From Caenispirillum bisanense (GTDB lineage Bacteria; Pseudomonadota; Alphaproteobacteria; Rhodospirillales; Rhodospirillaceae): DNA of 64,000 bases. Location: NCBI RefSeq assembly GCF_900230255.1, contig NZ_OCNJ01000005.1, forward strand, positions 310,001-374,000, in the 5' to 3' direction. Shown piece by piece: positions 10,524 to 18,153 of this stretch. The notes under the pieces are model-generated. The model was given only the letters and a program-made list of their open reading frames with translations. It was not told the origin of the DNA and did no database searches. Numbering within the stretch: position 1 is the first letter of the stretch; each line of letters opens with the position of its first letter. The position numbers and the translations under genes are program-made.

Positions 10524-11381
10524 TCACTGGGTCGTTTCGAACAGACGGTCGAGCGTCTGGCGCTCGTCGTCGGCATAGCCCACCGGCGGCTTGGCCGGCG
10601 CGGCGGGGGCCGGGGCCGCCTGCTTGGCGGCGGGCGGCGGCACCGGCACGGGCACCGCCGCCGGAGCGGGGGCCGGCGCCGGGGCGGGCGCGGCCTGCAC
10701 CACCGGCTGCGGCTGCGGCGCGGGGGCCGGAGCGGGCGCGGGCGCGGGGGCCGGGGTCACTGCCGCGGGCACCGGGGCCGGCGCGGGGTCCGGCTGGCGC
10801 ACCTGCGGCTGGGTCAGGTTGTCGAAGGTGCGCTTCAGCTCGATGGCTTCCTCGGCGGTGCGCTTGCCCTGGTCGGCGGTATCGGCGATGCCGAGTTCGG
10901 CCGGCACGGCGGAGCGGATCATGGCCGCCGACTGCTCGATGAGCGGCAGGCCGCGGGCGTTGCGGATCCAGTCCGGCTGGTCGGCCGGCGGGATCAGCCA
11001 CGCCAGCACGATATAGGCCAGTCCGACCAGGAACGCACCCCGCGCCAGCCCGAACAGCACGCCGAGGGAGCGGTCGAGCGACCCGAGCGAGCTGTCCTGC
11101 ACCCGCTTGGCGATGCTGCGGGTGATGATGGACAGGATCAGCAGCGTGACCAGGAAGATGGCGACGGCGGCGGTCGCGTCGGCGGCCCAGGACACGGGGA
11201 TCAGCTCGCGCACCTTGGCCTGGATCACGGGCAGGCCGTAGAGGGCGGCGAAACCGGCGCCGACCCAGGCGGCGATGCCCAGCGTCTCGTGAACGAAGCC
11301 GCGGAAGAAGGCGAGCACCGCCGACAGGAGCAGCACCACGAGGACGATGAGGTCCAGCACGTTCAACGGCAGTCCGTCCAT
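10524..11381 (-). CDS. cvpA: CvpA family membrane protein with Pro/Ala-rich tail
   Basis: A 285-residue inner-membrane protein. Residues 1-150 hold four hydrophobic segments and the CvpA-type features LDLIVLVVLLLSAVLAFFRGF and GALFG-like LGVLFGLARGAFLVGL. The C-terminal part, about residues 185-265, is an extended proline/alanine/valine repeat that is probably unstructured, followed by a short conserved end (DERQTLDRLFE) also seen in alphaproteobacterial homologues. CvpA is linked to colicin V export and biofilm or envelope stress in enterics; its biochemical role is not settled. It sits between radA and purF as in many alphaproteobacteria. Confidence 0.9.
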   Translation of the reverse strand: MDGLPLNVLDLIVLVVLLLSAVLAFFRGFVHETLGIAAWVGAGFAALYGLPVIQAKVRELIPVSWAADATAAVAIFLVTLLILSIITRSIAKRVQDSSLGSLDRSLGVLFGLARGAFLVGLAYIVLAWLIPPADQPDWIRNARGLPLIEQSAAMIRSAVPAELGIADTADQGKRTAEEAIELKRTFDNLTQPQVRQPDPAPAPVPAAVTPAPAPAPAPAPAPQPQPVVQAAPAPAPAPAPAAVPVPVPPPAAKQAAPAPAAPAKPPVGYADDERQTLDRLFETTQ

Positions 11382-11417
11382 AGGATCCCCGGGGCCCGCA
11401 GGCCGATCAGTAAACTC

Positions 11418-12830
11418 TCACCCGTCGCGCTTCGGCAGCGGCGGGAACATGGCCACCAGATCCTGCAGGTGACCCAGTTCGCGCACCTGCAGGCCTTCGA
11501 TCGCCGGCGGCGGCCGGCCCTTGTCGCGTCCGCCGGCCGCCGGCTTGGGCGGGCGGCGCGGCACCAGCGCCTCGGCGAAGCCCAGCTTGGCGGCTTCCTT
11601 GAGGCGGACATCCGCCTGCGCCACGGCGCGCACCTCGCCCGACAGGCCGATCTCGCCGAACACCGCCATGTCGGCGGCCACCGGCTGATTGGTCGCCGAG
11701 GAGATCAGCGCCGCCGCCACCGCCAGGTCGGCCGCGGGCTCGGCGACCCGCAGGCCACCGGCGACGTTCAAATACACGTCGTTGCCGCCGAGGGCAAGGC
11801 CGCACCGGGCCTCCAGCACCGCCAGCACCATGGCGAGGCGACCCGAATCCCACCCCACCACGGCGCGGCGCGGCGTCGAGAAGCCCGACGGCGCCACCAG
11901 CGCCTGGATCTCCACCAGCACGGGGCGCGAGCCTTCCAGCCCGGCGAAAACGCAGGAGCCCGAGACGTTGCCGCGCCGCTCGGCCAGGAAGAGGGCGGAA
12001 GGGTTGAGCACCTCTGCGAGGCCGCGGTCGGTCATCTCGAAGACGCCGATCTCGTCGGTCGCGCCGAAGCGGTTCTTCACGGCGCGCAGGATGCGGAACT
12101 GGTGGCCGCGCTCGCCCTCGAAATAGAGCACCGTGTCGACCATGTGCTCCATGACGCGCGGGCCGGCGATGGTGCCTTCCTTGGTGACGTGGCCGACCAG
12201 GAACAGGGCGAAGCCCTTGCGCTTGGCCAGGCGGATCAGCTCGTGGCTGCAGGCCCGCACCTGGGCGACGGTGCCCGGCGCGCTGTCGAGCGTATCCAGG
12301 AACATGGTCTGGATGGAATCGATGACCGCTACCTCGGGCGGGTCGGCCTCGAGCGTCGCCACGATGTCGCGCACCGAGGTCGCCGCCGCCAGCTCCACCG
12401 GCGCGTCGTCGAGGCCGAGGCGGGCGGCGCGCAGGCGCACCTGGTCCACCGCCTCTTCGCCCGAGATGTAGGCGCAGCGCATGGAGCGGGCGAGCGCCGC
12501 GGTCGCCTGCAACAGCAGGGTGGACTTGCCGATGCCGGGGTCGCCGCCGACCAGCAGGGCGGAGCCGGGCACCAGGCCGCCGCCGCACACGCGGTCCAGT
12601 TCGCCGATGTTGGTGCGCCGGCGCGGCGGGGCGGCGGTCTCGCCGCGCAAGGGGACGAAGTCGAGCTTGCGGCCGCCGCGGCCACCGGTGGCGCCCTTGG
12701 GCAGCGCCTCGGGCGCCGCTTCCTCGACGATGGTGTTCCACTCGCCGCAGCCGTCGCACCGCCCCGCCCACTTGGCGAAGACGGAGCCGCACGACTGGCA
12801 GACGAAACGGGAGGCGGCGGCTTTGGCCAT
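11418..12830 (-). CDS. radA: DNA repair protein RadA
   Basis: A 470-residue RecA-like ATPase that helps process recombination intermediates by driving branch migration. The N-terminal four-cysteine zinc finger is CQSCG then CDGCG (residues 11-30). The ATPase core has Walker A GDPGIGKST, and the RadA-specific KNRFG motif is present (VKNRFGATDEIG). The C-terminal Lon-protease-like domain follows. The start ATG at 12830 gives MAKAAASRFVCQSCG; the long open frame upstream is not conserved and runs across the divergent kinase gene. The order radA-cvpA-purF is a conserved alphaproteobacterial block. Confidence 0.97.
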   Translation of the reverse strand: MAKAAASRFVCQSCGSVFAKWAGRCDGCGEWNTIVEEAAPEALPKGATGGRGGRKLDFVPLRGETAAPPRRRTNIGELDRVCGGGLVPGSALLVGGDPGIGKSTLLLQATAALARSMRCAYISGEEAVDQVRLRAARLGLDDAPVELAAATSVRDIVATLEADPPEVAVIDSIQTMFLDTLDSAPGTVAQVRACSHELIRLAKRKGFALFLVGHVTKEGTIAGPRVMEHMVDTVLYFEGERGHQFRILRAVKNRFGATDEIGVFEMTDRGLAEVLNPSALFLAERRGNVSGSCVFAGLEGSRPVLVEIQALVAPSGFSTPRRAVVGWDSGRLAMVLAVLEARCGLALGGNDVYLNVAGGLRVAEPAADLAVAAALISSATNQPVAADMAVFGEIGLSGEVRAVAQADVRLKEAAKLGFAEALVPRRPPKPAAGGRDKGRPPPAIEGLQVRELGHLQDLVAMFPPLPKRDG

Positions 12831-13041
12831 GGCTGCGCGTGGTCGGGTCCCGGGGGCGGAAAAGGCCGCCACACTATAGGGCGGGCGGCCTTCCGGGGGT
12901 AGAGGCAGGGGTGAAAGTTTTTTGCCGGTCCTTCGGGCCGTGACGAAAGGGGAAACGTTGAAGCCTTTGGAACGATGCCGCCGTTCCGGCCCGCCGCGGG
13001 TGCCGCGGCGGCCCCATGCAGGCAGCGAGGGAGCCCTCATC

Positions 13042-14940
13042 GTGCACGACACCGGCGCCACGGACGCCCAGGACATGGCCGCCCGCATCGCCGCCCATCC
13101 GTGGGCGACGACGCCGCTCGGCCCCAGGGCGGACTGGCCGCAGGCCCTGAAGACGCTGGTGGAGACCATCCTCGTCGTCCCGTTTCCGCAGATCCTCGCC
13201 TGGGGGCCGGAGCTGACCTGCGTCTACAACGATGCCTACCGTCCCCTGCTCGGCCGCAAGCGAGAGGCCCTCGGCCGCCCGTTCCTGGACGTCTGGGCCG
13301 AGGCGGCCGACGTCGTCGCCCCGGCCCTCGATCAGGTGTGGCAGGGCCACAGCACCGCCGCCTCCGACTTTCCCTTCGTCCTGCTGCGCAACGGTGAACC
13401 CGAGGAGGCCTTCTTCGACTTCTCCTTCAGCCCCGTGCGCGACGAGACGGGCGCCGTCGCCGGTGTCCTGAACGTGGCGGTGGAGACGACCCGCCGGGTC
13501 GCCAGCGATCGCGACCGCCGCGAGAGCGACATGCGCCTCGGCGCCGTGCTCGAGCAGATGCCGCTCGGCGTCGCCCTCGCCGCCCTGCCGAGCGGCGCGT
13601 TGCTCTACCACAATCCCAAGGCGGTGGATCTGCTGGGCCATCCCATGCTGGCCGCCGCCGACACCGCCGGCTACGCCTGCTACGGCGCGCTGCACGACGA
13701 CGGCACCGCCTACGGACCCGAGGAATACCCCATGGCGCGCGCCGTGCTCGGCGGCGAGACGGTGGACCGCGAGATCATGCGCTACCGCCGCGGCGACGGC
13801 CGCGAAACCTGGTTCGAGGTCAGCGCCGGCCGCGTCCACGACAGCAACGGCGACCCGGTGCTCGCCGTCAGCACCTTCCACGACATCGCCGCCCGCCGCG
13901 CCGCCGAGGCGGCCCTGCTCGACCGCGGGCACCGCCTGCGCGAGAGCGAGCGGCGCCTGCGCTCGCTCATCGAGGGGATCCCGCAACTGGTGTGGCGGGC
14001 GGTGGACGCCGGCAACTGGACGTGGGCGAGCCCGCAGTGGACCGAGGCGACGGGCCTGGACGAGGCCGACAGCCACGGCCACGGATGGCTGCAGGCGGTG
14101 CACCCCGACGACCGCGAGACGGCGCTGGCTGCCTGGCGCAGTGCCGGCGAGGCGGGCCACGGCTTCACCCTGGAGGCCCGCATCGGCCCGCCCGACGGCA
14201 GGGCCTGGCGGTGGTACCGCACGCGCGCCACGCCGGTCCTCGACGAGGCCGGCGGCATCGTCGAATGGCTCGGCACCTGCACGGACATCGACGACCTGCG
14301 CCGCATGCAGGACCAGCAGGGGGTGATGGTGGCGGAGTTGCAGCACCGCACCCGCAACCTGCTCGCCATCGTGCAGTCCATCGCCACCCAGACCGTCGGC
14401 CTCAGCGACTCGCTGGAGAGCTTCGAGAGCCACTTCGCCGACCGGCTGGCGGCGCTGTCGCGGGTGCAGGGGCTGTTGTCGGCGGGCGACCCGGAAACGG
14501 TGACCATCGGCGCCCTGGTGCGCCTGGAACTGGATGCCCTGGCCGCCGACCTGGACGGCGACCGCATCGCCTGCGGCGGCCCGGAGGTCCCCCTGCGCAA
14601 GCGGGCGGTCCAGACCCTGTCGCTGGCGCTGCACGAACTGGCCACCAACGCCCGCAAGCACGGCGCCCTGTCCGGCCCGGCGGGGCGGCTCGACGTCCAC
14701 TGGCGCATCCGCGACGACGACGGCGAGCATCGCGTGGTGCTCGACTGGACGGAAAGCGGCGCCCCCTTGCCCGCCGCCACCGCGACGAGCCGGCACCGCG
14801 GCTACGGCCGTCGACTCATCGAACGCGCCCTGCCCTACTCGCTCGGCGCCCGTACCGAGTTCGTCCTCGACGACCGGGGCCTGCGCTGCCGCATCGACCT
14901 GCCGCTCACCCTCAAGGACAACCGCGAGGTGGCCGGATGA
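13042..14940 (+). CDS. HWE-type histidine kinase with three PAS domains
   Basis: A soluble kinase of about 632 residues. A GAF/PAS-like first domain (HPWATTPLGP start, typical of this group), a second PAS and a third PAS with the PAC signature (WASPQWTEATGL, VHPDDRE) precede the kinase core. The H box is ELQHRTRNLLAIVQSIA and the ATPase N box LHELATNARKHGAL; the following WTESG supplies the W-x-E that defines the HWE family, common in alphaproteobacteria and often tied to light or general stress signals. There is no membrane segment. Start chosen at GTG 13042, which has GAGGGAG nine bases upstream; a longer form from TTG 12922 is possible. It overlaps the next receiver gene by ATGA, so the pair works together. 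Confidence 0.88.
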   Translation: MHDTGATDAQDMAARIAAHPWATTPLGPRADWPQALKTLVETILVVPFPQILAWGPELTCVYNDAYRPLLGRKREALGRPFLDVWAEAADVVAPALDQVWQGHSTAASDFPFVLLRNGEPEEAFFDFSFSPVRDETGAVAGVLNVAVETTRRVASDRDRRESDMRLGAVLEQMPLGVALAALPSGALLYHNPKAVDLLGHPMLAAADTAGYACYGALHDDGTAYGPEEYPMARAVLGGETVDREIMRYRRGDGRETWFEVSAGRVHDSNGDPVLAVSTFHDIAARRAAEAALLDRGHRLRESERRLRSLIEGIPQLVWRAVDAGNWTWASPQWTEATGLDEADSHGHGWLQAVHPDDRETALAAWRSAGEAGHGFTLEARIGPPDGRAWRWYRTRATPVLDEAGGIVEWLGTCTDIDDLRRMQDQQGVMVAELQHRTRNLLAIVQSIATQTVGLSDSLESFESHFADRLAALSRVQGLLSAGDPETVTIGALVRLELDALAADLDGDRIACGGPEVPLRKRAVQTLSLALHELATNARKHGALSGPAGRLDVHWRIRDDDGEHRVVLDWTESGAPLPAATATSRHRGYGRRLIERALPYSLGARTEFVLDDRGLRCRIDLPLTLKDNREVAG

Positions 14941-15305
14941 CGGCGCGCCCCCTTCGCAGCCTCGACGGCCGCCGCATCCTGGTGGTGGAAGACGAGTTCC
15001 TCATCGCCGACGACCTGTGCAACGGCCTCGCGGCGCGCGGGGCGGTGGTCGTCGGGCCGGCGCCGACCGTGGGCGCCGCCCTGGAACTGGTGGCGCGCAC
15101 CACCCGCCTGGACGGCGCCGTGCTCGACATCAACCTGGGCGGCGAGCCGGTGTTTCCGGTGGCCGAGGCGCTGCTGAAGCGGCGGGTGCCGTTCCTGTTC
15201 ACCACCGGCTACGACGCCTTCCACATCCCGCCGCGCTTCGCGACCGCCGAGCGCTACATGAAGCCGGTGAAGCCCGCCGTGCTGGCGGCGGCGCTGTTCG
15301 GTTAA
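14937..15305 (+). CDS. Single-domain response regulator, partner of the HWE kinase
   Basis: A 122-residue receiver domain without output domain. Acidic pocket in VVEDEFLI, phosphoacceptor Asp in AVLDINLGG, conserved Thr in FLFTTGYD and Lys in RYMKPVKP are all present. Its start codon overlaps the kinase stop (ATGA), so it is very likely the phosphorylation target. Such LDINL-type single receivers are usual partners of HWE kinases. The downstream output is not visible here. Confidence 0.92.
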   Translation: MTARPLRSLDGRRILVVEDEFLIADDLCNGLAARGAVVVGPAPTVGAALELVARTTRLDGAVLDINLGGEPVFPVAEALLKRRVPFLFTTGYDAFHIPPRFATAERYMKPVKPAVLAAALFG

Positions 15306-16075
15306 CGCCGCAGCTCCATCTTGATCGGGCCCTCGGCGCGTCCGTGGACGAACTGGTCGACGTAGGGGTTGCCGCTGTCCTCCACCGCCTGGGCGTCGCC
15401 CACCCAGATGATGCGGCCGTGGTAGATCATGGCGATGCGGTCGGCGATCTTGCGCGCCGAGGCCATGTCGTGGGTGATGGACAGCGTGGTGGCGCCCAAC
15501 TGCTCGCGGCAATCGACGATCAGGTCGTTGATGACGTCGGCCATGATGGGGTCGAGGCCCGTGGTCGGCTCGTCGAAGAAGATGATCTCGGGTTCGGCGG
15601 CGATGGCGCGGGCGAGGCCGACGCGCTTCTGCATGCCGCCCGACAGTTCCGCCGGCACCAGGTCGGCGACGTCGGGCGACAGGCCCACCTGGCGCAGCTT
15701 CTCGACCGCCACCTCACGGGCGTCGCGGCGCGGCATCTTGTCGCCGTGGACGAGGCGGAAAGCCACGTTCTCCCACACCGTCAGGCTGTCGAACAGCGCC
15801 GCGCCCTGGAACAGCATGCCGAACTTGTGCAGCATCCGGTCGCGGTCCTTGCCGGACAGGCGCGCCGTTTCCTGGCCGTCGATGCGCACCGATCCGGCGT
15901 CGGGGTGCAGCAGCCCGAGGGTGCACTTCAGCAGCACCGACTTGCCCGTGCCCGAGCCGCCGATGATGACGACGGACTCGCCCGTGCCGACGTCCAGGTC
16001 GACGCCGTCGAGCACCGTCTTGGGGCCGAAGCTCTTGCACACGCCCCGGATCTGGATCTTCGGCTGGTCGGTCAT
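15302..16075 (-). CDS. mlaF: MlaF-type ABC transporter ATP-binding protein
   Basis: A 257-residue ATPase of the Mce/Mla phospholipid transport family. Walker A GGSGTGKS, signature LSGGMQKRV, Walker B FFDEPTTGLDP and the switch histidine in ITHDM are present; LFQGAALFDSLTV is typical of MlaF. It is translated with mlaE (4-base overlap) and converges on the response regulator gene, overlapping its end by 4 bases. MlaF powers lipid movement between the membranes together with MlaE and an MlaD-like substrate protein, which is not encoded in this window. Confidence 0.92.
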   Translation of the reverse strand: MTDQPKIQIRGVCKSFGPKTVLDGVDLDVGTGESVVIIGGSGTGKSVLLKCTLGLLHPDAGSVRIDGQETARLSGKDRDRMLHKFGMLFQGAALFDSLTVWENVAFRLVHGDKMPRRDAREVAVEKLRQVGLSPDVADLVPAELSGGMQKRVGLARAIAAEPEIIFFDEPTTGLDPIMADVINDLIVDCREQLGATTLSITHDMASARKIADRIAMIYHGRIIWVGDAQAVEDSGNPYVDQFVHGRAEGPIKMELRR

Positions 16076-16851
16076 CGGCTGAAGAACAGCTCCGTGATGA
16101 TGTAGTTGGCGGTCAGGATCAGGATGGAGGCGCCGACCACGGCGTTGCGCGTCGCCTGGCCGACGCCCTGGGCGCCGCCCTTGCTCATGTAGCCGTTGTA
16201 GCAGCCGATGAGGGCGATGAGGAAGCCGAACACCGCCGCCTTCACGAGGCCCGAGAAGACGTCGACGAATTCCAGGTAGTCGAGCGTGCGCTTGACGTAG
16301 TTGGTCGGGTTGAAGCCGAGCTTGTAGGTGCCGACCAGATAGCCGCCGAACACGCCGATCACGTCGGCCACCAGTACCAGCAGCGGCAGCATGAGCGTCG
16401 CCGCCCACAGGCGCGGCGCCACCAGGTACTTGTAGGGATTGGTCTCGAGCGTCGTCAGGGCGTCGATCTGCTCGGTGACGCGCATGGTGCCGATCTCGGC
16501 GGCCATGGAGGCGCCGATGCGCCCTGCCACCATCAGGCCCGCCAGCACGGGGCCGAGTTCGCGCGTCATGGACAGCACGACGACCGTCGCCACCGCCCCT
16601 TCCGCCGAGAAGCGGGCGAAGCCGGTGTGGCTCTGCAGGGCCAGCACCATGCCCGAGAAGATGGCCGTCAGCCCCACCACCGGCAGCGAGTAATAGCCGA
16701 TCTCCACCATCTGCCGGCCGATGTTGCGCAGGAAGAACGGCGGCGTGAAGCAGTGCAGCAGCGACACCACCGTGAAGGTGCTCAGCCGCCCCGCGTGGCG
16801 CAGGAACGACAGCACCATGCGGCCGATGATGGCGAGGAAGTTCAGGTTCAT
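16072..16851 (-). CDS. mlaE: MlaE-type ABC transporter permease
   Basis: A 259-residue inner-membrane permease of the MlaE/YrbE family with five or six hydrophobic segments. Family motifs include SGMVLALQSHTGFARF, TRELGPVLAGLMVAGRIGASMAAEIGTM (reported here as seen in parts) and EQIDALTTLETNPYKYLV. The start ATG at 16851 overlaps the alr stop by 4 bases, and the end overlaps mlaF by 4 bases, so alr-mlaE-mlaF form one coupled unit. The Mla system keeps outer-membrane lipid asymmetry; linking it with peptidoglycan precursor supply (alr) makes a cell-envelope operon. Confidence 0.93.
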   Translation of the reverse strand: MNLNFLAIIGRMVLSFLRHAGRLSTFTVVSLLHCFTPPFFLRNIGRQMVEIGYYSLPVVGLTAIFSGMVLALQSHTGFARFSAEGAVATVVVLSMTRELGPVLAGLMVAGRIGASMAAEIGTMRVTEQIDALTTLETNPYKYLVAPRLWAATLMLPLLVLVADVIGVFGGYLVGTYKLGFNPTNYVKRTLDYLEFVDVFSGLVKAAVFGFLIALIGCYNGYMSKGGAQGVGQATRNAVVGASILILTANYIITELFFSR

Positions 16852-17981
16852 GCCGCCGCGCCCTCCGGCCCGCCGACGTAGACCCGGTGGTAGCGGCGGC
16901 CGAGCTGGGTCAGCAGTTCGTAGGCGATGGTGCCGGCGTGGGCCGCGACCTCGTCGATCGGCATGTCGGGTCCGATGAGCTGGATCATGGCGCCGGGACG
17001 CGCCTCGGATGCGGGGACGCGGGTGACGTCGAGCGTGGTGAGGTCCATGGACACCCGCCCGACGATGGGCACGCGCGTTCCCGCCAGAACGCCGTACCCA
17101 CGGTTGCTCAGCGCGCGGGAGAAGCCGTCGGCGTAGCCGACGCCCACCGTCGCGACGCGCGAGCCGGCCGCCATGACGTGGCTGGCGCCGTATCCGACCG
17201 ACTCCGCGGCGTCGATTCGGCGCACCTGCAGGATCGGCGCCTCCAGCCGCACCACCGGCGCCATGGGGTTGGGCAGGTGGGGCGTCGGGTTGACGCCGTA
17301 GAGGGCGACGCCCGGTCGCGCCTGCTCGAAGGCCGCGGCACCGTCGAGGAACACGCCCGAGGAATTGGCCCACGACCCGCGCACGCCGGGCAGTGCGGCG
17401 TGCAGGCGGGCGAAGAGGTCATACTGCTCGGCGTTGAGCGGATGCTCCGGCTCGTCGGCGCAGGCCAGGTGCGTCATTACGGTCGCCGGGGCGATGTCGG
17501 CCAGCGCCGTCGGGTCGGCCAGCAGGGACTCGGCCTCCGCCGCCGTCAGGCCGAGGCGGCGCATGCCGGTGTCGAGGTGCAGGGCCGGCGCCGGCAGGGC
17601 GGCGCGCAGCTCGGCCGAAAGCCCCCGCCACTCGGCGATCTGCTCCGGCGTCGACAGGGCGGGCGCCAGACGGTGGGCGGCGAACAGGTCGGCGGTGCCG
17701 GGCAGCAGGCCGCACAGCACGAAGACGGCGGCCGGACGCTCGGCCAGCGCCGCCCGCAGGGCAATGCCTTCGGAAATTTGGGCGACGAAGAAGGTGCGGC
17801 AGCCGGCAGCGTGCAGGGTGCGCGCCACCGGCGCGACACCCAGGCCGTAGCCGTCCGCCTTGACCACGCCGGCGCATTCGGTGCCCGACGGCGCCAGCCG
17901 GTCGGCCAGCCGGCGCCAGTTGGACGCCAGTGCGTCCAGGTCGATGGTGAGAATGGCGCCCGCGGCGCGCCGGTCGATCAT
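16848..17981 (-). CDS. alr: Alanine racemase
   Basis: A 377-residue PLP enzyme that makes D-alanine for peptidoglycan. The PLP lysine is K41 in VVKADGYGLG, and the second catalytic tyrosine lies in ESVGYGASH. Domain order (TIM barrel then beta domain) and length match the family. It is the first gene of the alr-mlaE-mlaF unit. The upstream gap to the divergent P-type ATPase is 172 bases and must hold both promoters. Confidence 0.96.
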   Translation of the reverse strand: MIDRRAAGAILTIDLDALASNWRRLADRLAPSGTECAGVVKADGYGLGVAPVARTLHAAGCRTFFVAQISEGIALRAALAERPAAVFVLCGLLPGTADLFAAHRLAPALSTPEQIAEWRGLSAELRAALPAPALHLDTGMRRLGLTAAEAESLLADPTALADIAPATVMTHLACADEPEHPLNAEQYDLFARLHAALPGVRGSWANSSGVFLDGAAAFEQARPGVALYGVNPTPHLPNPMAPVVRLEAPILQVRRIDAAESVGYGASHVMAAGSRVATVGVGYADGFSRALSNRGYGVLAGTRVPIVGRVSMDLTTLDVTRVPASEARPGAMIQLIGPDMPIDEVAAHAGTIAYELLTQLGRRYHRVYVGGPEGAAA

Positions 17982-18153
17982 GATGCGTCTCGCTGCCCCG
18001 CATGATGGCGGCGCGACTGTACGGCGAAGAACCCGCCGCCGCCAAGCCTTTCCGGCGACCGGGCATGGGTGAGCTGCGCCGGTTTGCGATGCGGCACGAC
18101 CGGAAAACCCTTAAACTGCGAAGGAACGGGCGATCCATCCGCAGGAGGTAGCC

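Noticed and set aside
9202-12902. Long plus-strand frames opposite purF, cvpA and radA
   Set aside because: Shadow translation of highly conserved minus-strand genes; no ribosome site and no motif.
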